Below are positions 1 to 6,742 of a DNA stretch of 33,964 nt, in pieces. Below the pieces are notes generated by a model. That model searched no databases. It was not told the origin of the DNA and worked only from the letters and a program-made list of their open reading frames with translations. The stretch's first letter is position 1; each line of letters starts with the position of its first letter. Source of the DNA: JAVBOO01 sp031550435 (GTDB taxonomy: Bacteria > Bacillota > Clostridia > Lachnospirales > WRAX01); the NCBI GenBank assembly GCA_031550435.1, contig JAVBOO010000036.1, positions 1 through 33,964 of the forward strand. Direction: 5' to 3'. Made by a program: the position numbers and the translations under genes.

Positions 1-40
1 TCATCCCAAACGGGTGGCGGCCTTTGGGTTTAATTCAACA

Positions 41-139
41 GTCGTTTAAGACATTATAAGTATTAGACGACTTTAGGACGTCGGGCTTTAAATTTTAAAC
101 CGCACAAGCTTCGCTTGGACGGTTTAAAATTTACCCGAC
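41..139. repeat. two successive perfect-to-near-perfect hairpins
   Basis: Bases 41-49 pair with 63-71 apart from one G-T wobble. Bases 80-102 pair with 120-139, with a 3-nt bulge, around a loop that itself contains the inverted pentamers CAAGC and GCTTG. The second hairpin is therefore about 60 nt long and AT-rich in its stem. It lies just beyond the stop codon of the leftward DUF1848 gene. It could act as a transcription terminator or be a small REP/MITE-like palindromic element. No transposase or target duplication is visible, and no long T run follows. Confidence 0.5.
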
Positions 140-173
140 TATATAATGAATAAAGTTGAAAACAGCTTATAAA

Positions 174-1064
174 CTATAGCACCCGGCTGCATTCGCCATC
201 CGGCTCTCCTATCAGAAGCGGCGAATTTACATTGTGCGCCTTTCTGTTTTTTTCGACGCTAGCCTCGCTGTAGTTCGCATAACAATATGCGCAACCGTTT
301 AGACAGGAATTATAAGCTCCGATATCAACGCTTGCCACACAACCACACTCTATTCGCTGGTTCTTGTCTTTTTTTGCCGGTACGGATTTACCGGAAAGTC
401 TTTCTATAAGCTCTGCATCAATACAGCGCGCATGCTCTATCCCGTACTTTTCGAGATTTATGTCCTCAGAACAGCTATCGATTCTCATGCCGTTTTCTCT
501 CGCTGTCTCCGAAAGCGCTTTTGCCAAAACTCGCTTTTCCTCGTGGTTCAAACAACGAATATTTAACTTTGCAACGTTTTTTTCGATTTTTCTGTAGTAG
601 TCTATAAAGCTGAGCGTCACCTTTTCCGTACTTCCGCGCAAAGCCTCGGCCATTTTGCTAAAACTCTCGATATGGTGCCCTATATTATAGTTTTCGTTTA
701 AGAGTATCGGATCGTAACGCCATATAACCCTTTCTTTACCGACTGCATCCGAAAGGGCCTTAAACGTGTCAATAAGCTCCCGCTTTGCGGGCAACCCGGA
801 TTCGATATCCTCTCCGTAACAGTTCAGCGTAAACTGAAAGTAATAAGTATATCGGCTCAGAGCCGAAAGTTTCCCGAGCATCGGCCGCGGATTTTTGCTC
901 CAAAACACAAAACAATCAACCGCGTCTTTCTCCAAAGAAACACGCCTGACTTGATTGAAATTCATGGGATTTCTTGTGAGCGCAAACCTTTGTTCCAACC
1001 TGCGAAAAAACCATTCGCTATAAAAAGCAGGTATATCCGTTCTTCTGCTGGCACTGATAATCAT
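174..1064 (-). CDS. DUF1848 family protein
   Basis: The product (296 aa) opens with MIISASRRTDIPAFYSEWFF, the characteristic beginning of DUF1848 proteins. Near the C-terminus are three spaced cysteines, C254-x3-C258-x2-C261, followed by YANYS, resembling an iron-sulfur or radical-SAM-like metal site. The biochemical role of the family is not established. I chose the ATG at 1064 because it matches the family start. An in-frame GTG at 1133 would add 23 residues, but neither start has a good ribosome site. The gene is host chromosomal, runs leftward, and is separated from the next gene by about 190 bp. Confidence 0.85.
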   Translation of the reverse strand: MIISASRRTDIPAFYSEWFFRRLEQRFALTRNPMNFNQVRRVSLEKDAVDCFVFWSKNPRPMLGKLSALSRYTYYFQFTLNCYGEDIESGLPAKRELIDTFKALSDAVGKERVIWRYDPILLNENYNIGHHIESFSKMAEALRGSTEKVTLSFIDYYRKIEKNVAKLNIRCLNHEEKRVLAKALSETARENGMRIDSCSEDINLEKYGIEHARCIDAELIERLSGKSVPAKKDKNQRIECGCVASVDIGAYNSCLNGCAYCYANYSEASVEKNRKAHNVNSPLLIGEPDGECSRVL

Positions 1065-1195
1065 TGCGCACCGACTTTCGCACAGAGTTGATCTTTTGCC
1101 GCGGTATTGCGAAGAGATGTCCGAGTGTTTCACCGACCAAATTCATACGTAATCTCTTTCTTTAATTATACTCCCGATGTATTACTTTAGCAGCA

Positions 1196-1235
1196 AACAG
1201 GCCGCCTCTTGCCAAAAAGCGAGAAGCAGCCTGTT
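1196..1235 (-). terminator. imperfect hairpin, possible terminator of the DUF378 gene
   Basis: Bases 1196-1212 pair almost fully (with G-T wobbles) with 1219-1235 around a short A-rich loop. The hairpin begins 18 nt past the stop of the leftward gene at 1253-1477. It lacks a convincing T tract on either strand, so termination is an inference from position and stem quality. Confidence 0.4.
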
Positions 1236-1252
1236 CAAAACGTACAAAACAA

Positions 1253-1477
1253 CTAATCGTTGTCAATTACAGTAATATCGTCAACTCTTCCGTAAAGGCT
1301 CAGGCAGTAAAGCCCGGATATACCTACGAGAGCATAAATAACCCTGCTTACCCATGATGCCGCTCCGCCAAACAAGGCGGCCACAACATCAAACTGAAAG
1401 AATCCTATAAGTCCCCAGTTTATTGCTCCGATGATTACAAGAGTGAGTGCAATCCAGTCAAAAGGCCTTGTCCTCAT
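1253..1477 (-). CDS. DUF378 domain small membrane protein
   Basis: The product is 74 aa with two hydrophobic helices, roughly residues 8-30 and 44-62, and a short acidic tail. The opening RPFDWIALTLVIIGAINWGL is the DUF378 (YuzA-like) signature. Proteins of this family are predicted inner-membrane proteins of unknown function. The ATG at 1477 is preceded by GGAGGA at good spacing, which fixes the start. It stands alone in its transcription unit on the host side of the prophage. Confidence 0.88.
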   Translation of the reverse strand: MRTRPFDWIALTLVIIGAINWGLIGFFQFDVVAALFGGAASWVSRVIYALVGISGLYCLSLYGRVDDITVIDND

Positions 1478-1767
1478 GAGTTTCCTCCAAACATATCAAA
1501 TTTTGAGCATAATCTCAGCCTGCAACACTTATTCGGGTGTTCGGCAATATATTACGATACTATTATGCTCAAAACCTTTGATTTTATTTTGGAAAATTAC
1601 TCTTATCGAACAATATAAAATTACTTTCGATAAAAAAACAAATTTATAAAAACCGCCGCGCTATAATAGTGCTCCGACTCGGCATGAGTAACCGCGTAAG
1701 TATTATGCAGTATTTTGCTTCCGCTGTAATAGTGATTCAGTCCGTGACGGAGATAAACCTCTAAGCT
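1478..1767. other. 290-bp intergenic region without a recognised gene
   Basis: This stretch lies between two leftward host genes and should carry the promoter of the DUF378 gene, but no convincing -35/-10 pair stands out. A 12-mer GCTATAATAGTG at 1660-1671 recurs with one change at 1723-1734. No open frame with a ribosome site is seen on either strand. Confidence 0.5.
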
Positions 1768-2709
1768 CTATTTCACGATGTGTATCGCATATCCGCCGAT
1801 TTCCTTTTTCAAATAAATAAAAGTGGGATTTTCTTTTGTGCCAAGCATGGTATCATAATTAAACTCGTAACCCAAACGTTCAAAGTAAGCTATCGCACGC
1901 AATACGTTATGTGCCCTGAAACCTATATGACCGGTCGTGCCCATTGCTTTTTTCCCAATGCCCATAACTTCGATAAAATCTCCGGCAAAAGCGCCGCCGG
2001 CCGTTTCGCGAAAGCCAGTCGAGAAAAGTTGGTTAAACAAACCCGCAACTCCGACCGCGGTTCCGTGATCTTCAAGATTTATCCCGACATGCGCGAATCT
2101 AAAACCATGAAGCGCACATACAGCTTGCTTTGCAAACTTTGTGCTATCCTCGGGAGTTTTCTCGTTTAAATCGAGTACACATGCGGCCAAGCTGTCAATC
2201 TTGGCATAATCAGCAATATCGGCTACTCCGATACCTCCGCAGGCAATGAATTTGATTCCTTTGTAATGCTCGCTGAGTGCCTTTAAGCTTGCCGCACCGC
2301 CCTGCGCTCCCGCATGATAAAATCTAAGCATATCAAACCCTTGCAAAACAGCGTTTTCGATGTCGCTCGGACTCGATACCCCGGGGAAAACTGTAAAACC
2401 CGTTAATTGGCAATACTCAATAACATCTTTGTTAAAGCCGTATAGCGATATGAATTTTGCGCCTGAATTCACGGCAGTTTTAACGTTGTCTTTGGCGAAC
2501 ACTCCGCAGGCTCCGATATAATAATCGGGAAGGTTTTCGTTTACCGCTTTAACAGCAGCCTCAAAACATTCCGCGCCAAAATTGATTTCGGCAGTGTAAA
2601 CCCCGCCTTCCGCCAAAGCTTTGCACATTACTACGGCTTCTTCCGCATCTTTCGGCTTGATTAAAGGCATTATACCGCAGTTAAAAACAACTTGCTTAAC
2701 ACTACTCAT
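1768..2709 (-). CDS. KDPG/KHG aldolase-fold protein fused to a VOC domain
   Basis: The product is 313 aa. Residues 1-205 have the class I KDPG/KHG aldolase (Eda) fold pattern: AEINF with E41, FPGVSSPSDI and a GG-x-ASLKAL segment. Residues 215-313 look like a glyoxalase/VOC domain (FAHVGINLEDHG through FIYLKKEIGGYAIHIVK). In Eda the Schiff-base lysine sits in a KFFPA-type motif; here the equivalent segment is LRFYHA, with R129 in place of lysine. The Eda catalytic arginine after EVTL is also absent (EINFGA). Aldolase activity is therefore doubtful. The start at 2709 is chosen over an upstream ATG at 2742 because GGAGGG lies 7 nt before it. Confidence 0.8.
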   Translation of the reverse strand: MSSVKQVVFNCGIMPLIKPKDAEEAVVMCKALAEGGVYTAEINFGAECFEAAVKAVNENLPDYYIGACGVFAKDNVKTAVNSGAKFISLYGFNKDVIEYCQLTGFTVFPGVSSPSDIENAVLQGFDMLRFYHAGAQGGAASLKALSEHYKGIKFIACGGIGVADIADYAKIDSLAACVLDLNEKTPEDSTKFAKQAVCALHGFRFAHVGINLEDHGTAVGVAGLFNQLFSTGFRETAGGAFAGDFIEVMGIGKKAMGTTGHIGFRAHNVLRAIAYFERLGYEFNYDTMLGTKENPTFIYLKKEIGGYAIHIVK

Positions 2710-2854
2710 CCGTAAACCCTCCGAACTATCATTGTATTCCACACACCGTCAGTCATACAGTCTCTAAAATCTTGAAATTCTATCGGCATATGCCGTAACC
2801 GTTACTGCCGACATTCCGGCAAATCCCGGTTAACAAAAATTTGCAGCTAACGGC

Positions 2855-2884
2855 AAAAACAGCCGATAATACTATCGGCTGTTT
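2855..2884 (-). terminator. rho-independent terminator of the host tRNA-Lys transcript
   Basis: An 11-bp stem (AACAGCCGATA paired with TATCGGCTGTT, loop of 4) at 2859-2884 is followed on the minus strand by a run of T. It begins 5 nt beyond the 3' end of the tRNA remnant, where a tRNA terminator is expected. Confidence 0.8.
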
Positions 2885-2889
2885 GCCAA

Positions 2890-2933
2890 TACACCTTCAG
2901 GGACTCGAACCCTGGACCCATTGATTAAGAGTC
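2890..2933 (-). other. attL: 3' remnant of tRNA-Lys(CTT)
   Basis: Read on the minus strand, this carries the anticodon loop CTCTTAA (anticodon CTT), the 3' side of the anticodon stem, a variable loop, a perfect T arm (CAGGG TTCGAGT CCCTG) and a 3' acceptor strand ending in discriminator A. No CCA is encoded. Upstream of the anticodon loop the sequence no longer forms the anticodon stem, D arm or 5' acceptor strand, so only the 3' half is present. This is what site-specific integration into a tRNA leaves at the integrase-proximal end. Confidence 0.85.
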
Positions 2934-2972
2934 GAAAGAGCGTACGTGCTTCAAGGCCGTATTTCTGGGGTT

Positions 2973-4124
2973 TTACCCTTTTCTAGTTTTATTGCTGACT
3001 ACACTATGACTACTCGGACTCAAATATTGATTCAGTTTTTCAACTGCTGTTCTTGTTTTAGAATCATCTAAGTGAGTATAGATATCCATTGTTACGCTTA
3101 TCGAGGAATGCCCCAGAAGGTACTGCGCCGTTTTTATATCAACCCCGGCGTAGAACAATGTAGTCGCATATGTATGTCTGAAAATATGCGGCGTTATATC
3201 TCCGGCAAGAACAAAGAATTTATCGTTGCCCCCGGCCTGAGCATTAAGCCGCGTAATTATCTTCTCCCAAAACCTTCTGAAAGCCGTGTGCGACATCAAT
3301 GTTCCCGATGCGGACGGAAAGACATATATTGATCCTTTTTCCGCTAAATACTCTTTAAGGACATCCGACAATACGGATGGAATCGGTATAGTCCTAAATC
3401 CCGACTTGGATTTTGGGGAATTTTTTATTTCGCCCTTATTGCCCTTTATTATAAGGGTTTTGTTTATCTCTATGGTATTCTCGACCGTGTTTATATCGCT
3501 TCGCATAAGAGCCAACGCTTCTCCGCGCCGAAGCCCTGCGTACATAAGTACATACAGAAAAGCCCTGCTCTTTAAATCTAACTCGGCGGCCTCGATTATA
3601 CTTTTTTCGCCGTCGGTTAAAGCTCGTTTTTCAGGTTTAACGCGTTTCGGCATGCTCACCGAGACGGCAGGATTTTTGATCAGCAGATTATTTTCAACAG
3701 CCTTTTCAAGTATCTGCCTCACGGTCAGCAATATACTCTCGGCGGTTCTAAAATGCCCCTCGCCTATTTGGTCATTTACGAGCCTTTGAATATGATGGGG
3801 TTTTATGTCCTTTAGTTTTATATTCCCTATATTCGGCGTGATATGCGCGTTAATCATCACTTCATACATTTTTCGCGTATTATACGCCACACCCGACTTA
3901 TATGTTTTTATCCATTCTTTAGCCCATTCGGACAAATATACATTTTCATCCGCAACAACGGCTCCTTGCGTAACCTGCAATCTAAGCTCCGCCGCCTTTT
4001 CTTCAAGCTCGCGCTGCGTCCGGGCATACAAGGTTCGCCGCATCGGCTTGCCTTCGCTGTCGACACCTATACTTACATGTGTGCAGTATCGTCCGTCTTT
4101 GCGTTTGGTAAATTTAGCGGCCAT
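2973..4124 (-). CDS. int: tyrosine-type site-specific integrase
   Basis: The product is about 383 aa. Residues 1-50 form an arm-type DNA-binding domain, about 60-160 the core-binding domain, and the rest the catalytic domain. Active-site residues are visible: the arginine in GLRRGEAL near residue 200, H313-x-x-R316-H, H339 in LLGHSS, and the nucleophile Y349 in IYTH. The gene points at the tRNA-Lys remnant 40 bp away, which identifies its target. The ATG at 4124 overlaps the end of the repressor gene by 11 nt, so the two are co-transcribed. A GTG at 4133 is an alternative start adding three residues. Confidence 0.95.
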   Translation of the reverse strand: MAAKFTKRKDGRYCTHVSIGVDSEGKPMRRTLYARTQRELEEKAAELRLQVTQGAVVADENVYLSEWAKEWIKTYKSGVAYNTRKMYEVMINAHITPNIGNIKLKDIKPHHIQRLVNDQIGEGHFRTAESILLTVRQILEKAVENNLLIKNPAVSVSMPKRVKPEKRALTDGEKSIIEAAELDLKSRAFLYVLMYAGLRRGEALALMRSDINTVENTIEINKTLIIKGNKGEIKNSPKSKSGFRTIPIPSVLSDVLKEYLAEKGSIYVFPSASGTLMSHTAFRRFWEKIITRLNAQAGGNDKFFVLAGDITPHIFRHTYATTLFYAGVDIKTAQYLLGHSSISVTMDIYTHLDDSKTRTAVEKLNQYLSPSSHSVVSNKTRKG

Positions 4125-4458
4125 CCTTATCACCGCCCTTGCCGTACTTTTGCCTTATGTACTCGGCATACGATTCAAGCTCTTTTTGGCCTTCCGGCGG
4201 CAAATCGTCGTAGGTGATGATTTTGCCGTTTTTTATGACAACGCCATGAGTTTCAGCAGTTGACCACCCCATAAGTTCAGACGGACTTGCGCTTAATGCC
4301 TCGCTGAGCTTAACAATCATATCATAAGGAATGTTTGATATAACGCCGCTTTCGTACCGTTGGATTGTCTGCCGGCTCACCCCTACTCTTTGACCGACTT
4401 GCTCCAAAGTCAACCCAAGTTCTAAACGTCTACTTTTGATGTTTTCGTTTAGATTCAT
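4114..4458 (-). CDS. XRE-family repressor (CI-like)
   Basis: The product is 114 aa. An XRE helix-turn-helix occupies residues 6-60, with LTLEQVGQRVGVSRQTIQRY the recognition region. Residues 85-110 form a short acidic-to-basic helix; there is no LexA/S24 peptidase domain, so induction would not be by autocleavage. It is transcribed away from the Cro-like gene and overlaps the integrase start, consistent with a lysogeny operon. The ATG is preceded by GGTGGTGA. It most likely binds the ACATGTT-type sites in the divergent promoter region. Confidence 0.9.
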   Translation of the reverse strand: MNLNENIKSRRLELGLTLEQVGQRVGVSRQTIQRYESGVISNIPYDMIVKLSEALSASPSELMGWSTAETHGVVIKNGKIITYDDLPPEGQKELESYAEYIRQKYGKGGDKDGR

Positions 4459-4494
4459 CTTCTTTCACCACCCACAAAACGCGCTATTACAGTA

Positions 4495-4522
4495 ATTATA
4501 ACACATGTTTCATACTTCGCAA
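4495..4522 (-). promoter_or_regulatory. leftward repressor/integrase promoter
   Basis: On the minus strand, TTGCGA (4517-4522) and TATAAT (4495-4500) are separated by 16 bp, 37 bp upstream of the repressor ATG. The spacer contains ACATGT, which matches the operator half-sites in the facing promoter. Autoregulation is the natural inference. Confidence 0.75.
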
Positions 4523-4553
4523 CATAATTTAATAAAAAACTGCAAAAAATCAC

Positions 4554-4582
4554 TTGACATGTTACAAAACATGAATTATACT
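4554..4582 (+). promoter_or_regulatory. rightward early (Cro-side) promoter
   Basis: TTGACA at 4554-4559 and TATACT at 4577-4582 are separated by exactly 17 bp, a near-consensus sigma-70/sigma-A promoter. The spacer is largely an inverted repeat that would be covered by a bound regulator. It drives the Cro-like gene at 4621 and possibly the early genes beyond. Confidence 0.85.
4558..4573. promoter_or_regulatory. operator dyad CATGTT-N4-AACATG
   Basis: This perfect 6-bp inverted repeat with a 4-bp centre lies between the -35 and -10 of the rightward promoter. A related ACATGT core occurs at 4503-4508, inside the leftward promoter. The layout fits repressor and Cro competing for shared sites. 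Confidence 0.7.
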
Positions 4583-4620
4583 GTTGCGTAGTAAGTGACA
4601 AGCGAAAGGAGTGTGATGTG

Positions 4621-4830
4621 ATGGTTGATACAAAACTCATTAAATCAAAGATGGTACTAAAAGACATGACAATGGAGATGCTTGCGAAATCCATTGGAAT
4701 TTCATCAAAAACTTTGTATACTAGATTTAAAAGTAAAAAATTTCATTCTGATGAAATCGTACTGATAGCCAAAGTGCTTGATATTCAAAGTCCTGCAGAA
4801 ATTTTTTTTAACGACAATGTTACTTATTGA
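4621..4830 (+). CDS. Cro-like small HTH regulator
   Basis: The product is 69 aa and consists almost wholly of one helix-turn-helix domain (MTMEMLAKSIGISSKTLYTR, about residues 17-36), as in Cro-type phage regulators. It is the first gene rightward of the switch, 39 nt after the -10 box. AAAGGAG lies 9 nt before the ATG at 4621; a GTG at 4618 is an alternative. It probably binds the same dyads as the repressor to favour early lytic transcription; that role is inferred from position. Confidence 0.8.
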   Translation: MVDTKLIKSKMVLKDMTMEMLAKSIGISSKTLYTRFKSKKFHSDEIVLIAKVLDIQSPAEIFFNDNVTY

Positions 4831-4853
4831 GTGACATGGGAAGGCGCTGATAG

Positions 4854-4884
4854 GCGAAAAAGAAGAAGCCTCTTGCGAGGCTTC
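4854..4884 (-). terminator. rho-independent terminator, leftward
   Basis: GAAGCCTC and GAGGCTTC (4865-4884) form an 8-bp stem with a 4-nt loop, followed on the minus strand by TTCTTTTT. It ends transcription of the zinc-ribbon membrane protein gene (4900-5133), whose stop is 16 nt upstream, before it meets the Cro-like gene. Confidence 0.85.
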
Positions 4885-4899
4885 GGGAAAGCAATCAGA

Positions 4900-5133
4900 T
4901 TAAACGTTCCAACTATAGCCGCAACTTTGGCAAATAGCGTGTTTTTGGTTGGTAAATGTTGTTTTACTGCTTCCCTTTCTTTTCCCGATAATCAGCCAAA
5001 GGCCACATGTGCAAATGATAAGAAACAATCTACCTAAACCCCAAAGGCAACCCATGCCGCTATTCTTGCTTCGTGCGTTTGTTTGAATCATTTGAAATGT
5101 TACATTACTGCCGTTACATTGTGGACAAACCAT
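4900..5133 (-). CDS. zinc-ribbon membrane protein, possible lysogeny-expressed accessory gene
   Basis: The product is 77 aa. CPQC at residues 3-6 and CQSC near residues 69-72 form a split zinc ribbon. Between them lies one hydrophobic stretch (about 29-50, CLWGLGRLFLIICTCGLWLI), so the ribbon halves probably flank a membrane segment or a hairpin. It has its own promoter and terminator on the strand opposite to the early genes and would be transcribed in the lysogen. Genes in this position often encode host-altering or superinfection-exclusion functions, but no specific role can be read from the sequence. AGGGGGT precedes the ATG. Confidence 0.75.
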   Translation of the reverse strand: MVCPQCNGSNVTFQMIQTNARSKNSGMGCLWGLGRLFLIICTCGLWLIIGKRKGSSKTTFTNQKHAICQSCGYSWNV

Positions 5134-5161
5134 AATATACCCCCTGTTTTAAATTTACAGG

Positions 5162-5190
5162 ATTTTACCATATTATGTTATAAATTGCAA
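5162..5190 (-). promoter_or_regulatory. promoter of the zinc-ribbon membrane gene
   Basis: On the minus strand TTGCAA (5185-5190) and TAAAAT (5162-5167) are 17 bp apart and lie 28 bp upstream of the ATG at 5133. No repressor dyad is seen nearby, suggesting constitutive expression. Confidence 0.6.
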
Positions 5191-5235
5191 CACAATGTCA
5201 ATAAAACCACCCCATACACTGGAAAGGAGTCTCAT

Positions 5236-5499
5236 ATGAAGCCTACAACAATTTTATCTAAAGTTATCAAGGTGCGGCAGGTAATTGAGACTGACGACTT
5301 GGCTGCCGCAAACGTCTTCTTAAAAAGTGGCAACTGGATACTGCTCAACTCTTATATGAACCGCAAAATGAGCACCACACCGCTATTCAGACTTGGGAAA
5401 ATTTCATCTGACGATAACGACATCGACGATATTGTAATTAATTTACTTGAATTTTGTGAAGTTTTTCACAGATTTGCTCTGCAACAAGTTTGCTCCTAA
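5236..5499 (+). CDS. hypothetical early protein
   Basis: The product is 87 aa with no recognised domain. It is mixed alpha/beta in appearance, with an acidic middle (SSDDNDIDD) and a hydrophobic C-terminal helix. The ATG at 5236 is chosen over upstream starts because GGAAAGGAG sits 6 nt before it. It is the first rightward gene after the leftward membrane-protein gene, and similar AAAGGAG sites recur on the next genes, suggesting one early operon. Confidence 0.7.
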   Translation: MKPTTILSKVIKVRQVIETDDLAAANVFLKSGNWILLNSYMNRKMSTTPLFRLGKISSDDNDIDDIVINLLEFCEVFHRFALQQVCS

Positions 5500-5545
5500 T
5501 CGCACACAAAAGTATCATAATAAAAGTATCAGAAAGGAGCCCTGA

Positions 5546-5752
5546 ATGAACAATGCACCCGAATATCTAAGCATATCGGAACTTGCAAAAGTATTAAGCA
5601 TATCGACCGAATACGCCAGGCAATTGGCAAAGTCGAAAAGGCTCCGCAACATTAGAGGGGCGGTAATAGATGTCAACATGAGCGGAGGGAAATACCAGTG
5701 TTTGAGGGTAAACATTAATGCAGTAAAAAAAGTGTTTGACGTAGTAGGGTAA
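5546..5752 (+). CDS. small helix-turn-helix protein, excisionase-like
   Basis: The product is 68 aa. SISELAKVLSISTEYARQLA (residues 9-28) has the pattern of a MerR/excisionase-type winged HTH, and the remainder could form the wing. GAAAGGAG precedes the ATG. A direct repeat AAAAGTATCA (5508-5517 and 5522-5531) lies just upstream and might be a binding site. The gene could be an excisionase acting with the integrase or another early regulator; the sequence does not decide. Confidence 0.7.
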   Translation: MNNAPEYLSISELAKVLSISTEYARQLAKSKRLRNIRGAVIDVNMSGGKYQCLRVNINAVKKVFDVVG

Positions 5753-5786
5753 AGAACCCGCCCCCAATGGCAGAAAGGAGATACAC

Positions 5787-6029
5787 ATGAATATCATAAC
5801 CGCCTCACAGCTCGCAGAAGAAAAACAGTCTATAAGTGAAGCTTGGTGGACTGATTCAAAAACGAACATAACCTTCTGTATAAAACCAAGCAATAAAGAA
5901 GGCGAAGCGCTGCTCAGGGAAGCGGGCATCAAATGTGCCGAATGCGGTAGTATCTCGGCAGAGTCGTTGTTCGATATTCTCAGTCCCCTCAACGATACCG
6001 CGCCGGCTATTCAAAATCATTATCACTAA
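5787..6029 (+). CDS. hypothetical early protein with one CxxC
   Basis: The product is 80 aa. No family was recognised. It has a single CAEC motif near residues 50-53 and an alpha-helical N-terminus. GAAAGGAG lies 8 nt before the ATG. Its last 23 nt overlap the tail of a possible gene on the opposite strand. Confidence 0.7.
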   Translation: MNIITASQLAEEKQSISEAWWTDSKTNITFCIKPSNKEGEALLREAGIKCAECGSISAESLFDILSPLNDTAPAIQNHYH

Positions 6030-6279
6030 AGCAGGCATTATACACCAACCCGGGCTCTTCCCCGTCCAGCCTAATCCCGCCCGATTCAAAGTTAGACTCA
6101 TACACAACATACCCCGGAGCGCGGTTAAGGCTGAAAAGCGCGACAAGTAAATCGAACACAAAATCAAGTTCGTTTTCGGACAAGCTGTTCACCAAATCTG
6201 CAATTACTTTAAGTTTATCGCCCATGTGGACAAGCATATCACAATGGCAAGAAAAAACAATGCTGTAATAAGAATACAC
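6007..6279 (-). CDS. possible leftward small protein
   Basis: This open frame of 90 codons fills a 265-bp stretch that has no rightward gene. Its translation is protein-like: an amphipathic helical segment (IADLVNSLSENELDFVFDLL) and a balanced acidic tail. However, no start (6279, 6237 or 6225) has a convincing ribosome site, and the longest version runs up to the ribosome site of the next rightward gene. If real it is transcribed against the early operon and the likely start is the ATG at 6225 (72 aa). Confidence 0.35.
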   Translation of the reverse strand: MYSYYSIVFSCHCDMLVHMGDKLKVIADLVNSLSENELDFVFDLLVALFSLNRAPGYVVYESNFESGGIRLDGEEPGLVYNACFSDNDFE

Positions 6280-6294
6280 ATAAAGGAGAACATC

Positions 6295-6450
6295 ATGACG
6301 CTTAAAGAATTTATGAAAGCAACTAACAGCGAACTATCAGATTTTCGGGACTTGAGAGGCCAAAAAGCGCTCGAAGCAGTCAGGCGAAACGGCTATTCAC
6401 TGCTACACGTCGAAAAAAGAATCTTTGAAGAAGAGGTGCAAAATGGTTGA
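6295..6450 (+). CDS. hypothetical small early protein
   Basis: The product is 51 aa, mostly helical, with no recognised domain. AAAGGAG precedes the ATG at good spacing and its stop overlaps the start of the next gene by 8 nt, so it belongs to the rightward early operon. Confidence 0.65.
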   Translation: MTLKEFMKATNSELSDFRDLRGQKALEAVRRNGYSLLHVEKRIFEEEVQNG

Positions 6451-6742
6451 TTTACCCGATGCAACAATACCCGGTGCAGTAGGTTGCCACTTTCCGCACG
6501 GAGGGCTTTACGAAGCGGCTATGTCGGGAAACATCAAGAGGACAAGCCCGGCTGCGAGATTGGGTATACATAAGCTGTTTGAGAGCGCCCCCGAGGGCGA
6601 GCTTGAAGAAATACGGGCGGGGCTGCCGCCGTTGGGAACGGAGGAAAGACTTGATACAGACAGATTGGCCCTGCGTTTTGGCAGTGATAGTGATCGTCTC
6701 TGCGGTGATCGTGCGGGTGCTTGTGCCGGCGGTTGGCTGTAG
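6443..6742 (+). CDS. hypothetical early protein
   Basis: The product is 99 aa with no recognised family. GAGGTG lies 5 nt before the ATG. The first 70 residues look like a normal soluble protein. The last 30 are Arg/Asp/Gly-rich and of poorer quality, exactly where another frame encodes a clean membrane helix. The biologically relevant C-terminus is therefore uncertain. Confidence 0.6.
   Translation: MVDLPDATIPGAVGCHFPHGGLYEAAMSGNIKRTSPAARLGIHKLFESAPEGELEEIRAGLPPLGTEERLDTDRLALRFGSDSDRLCGDRAGACAGGWL

Noticed and set aside
1660..1734. Repeated 12-mer GCTATAATAGTG / GCTGTAATAGTG as tandem promoters
   Set aside because: No -35 element at proper distance on the plus strand and no rightward gene follows.
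2890..2975. A complete tRNA-Lys gene
   Set aside because: The sequence 5' of the anticodon loop cannot form the anticodon stem, D arm or 5' acceptor strand.
3286..3789. A 167-codon rightward frame opposite the integrase
   Set aside because: The integrase frame has all catalytic motifs; the opposite frame has none and no start signal.
5508..5531. Direct repeat AAAAGTATCA as an attachment site or iteron
   Set aside because: Only two copies 14 bp apart, with no accompanying structure; noted only as a possible regulator site.
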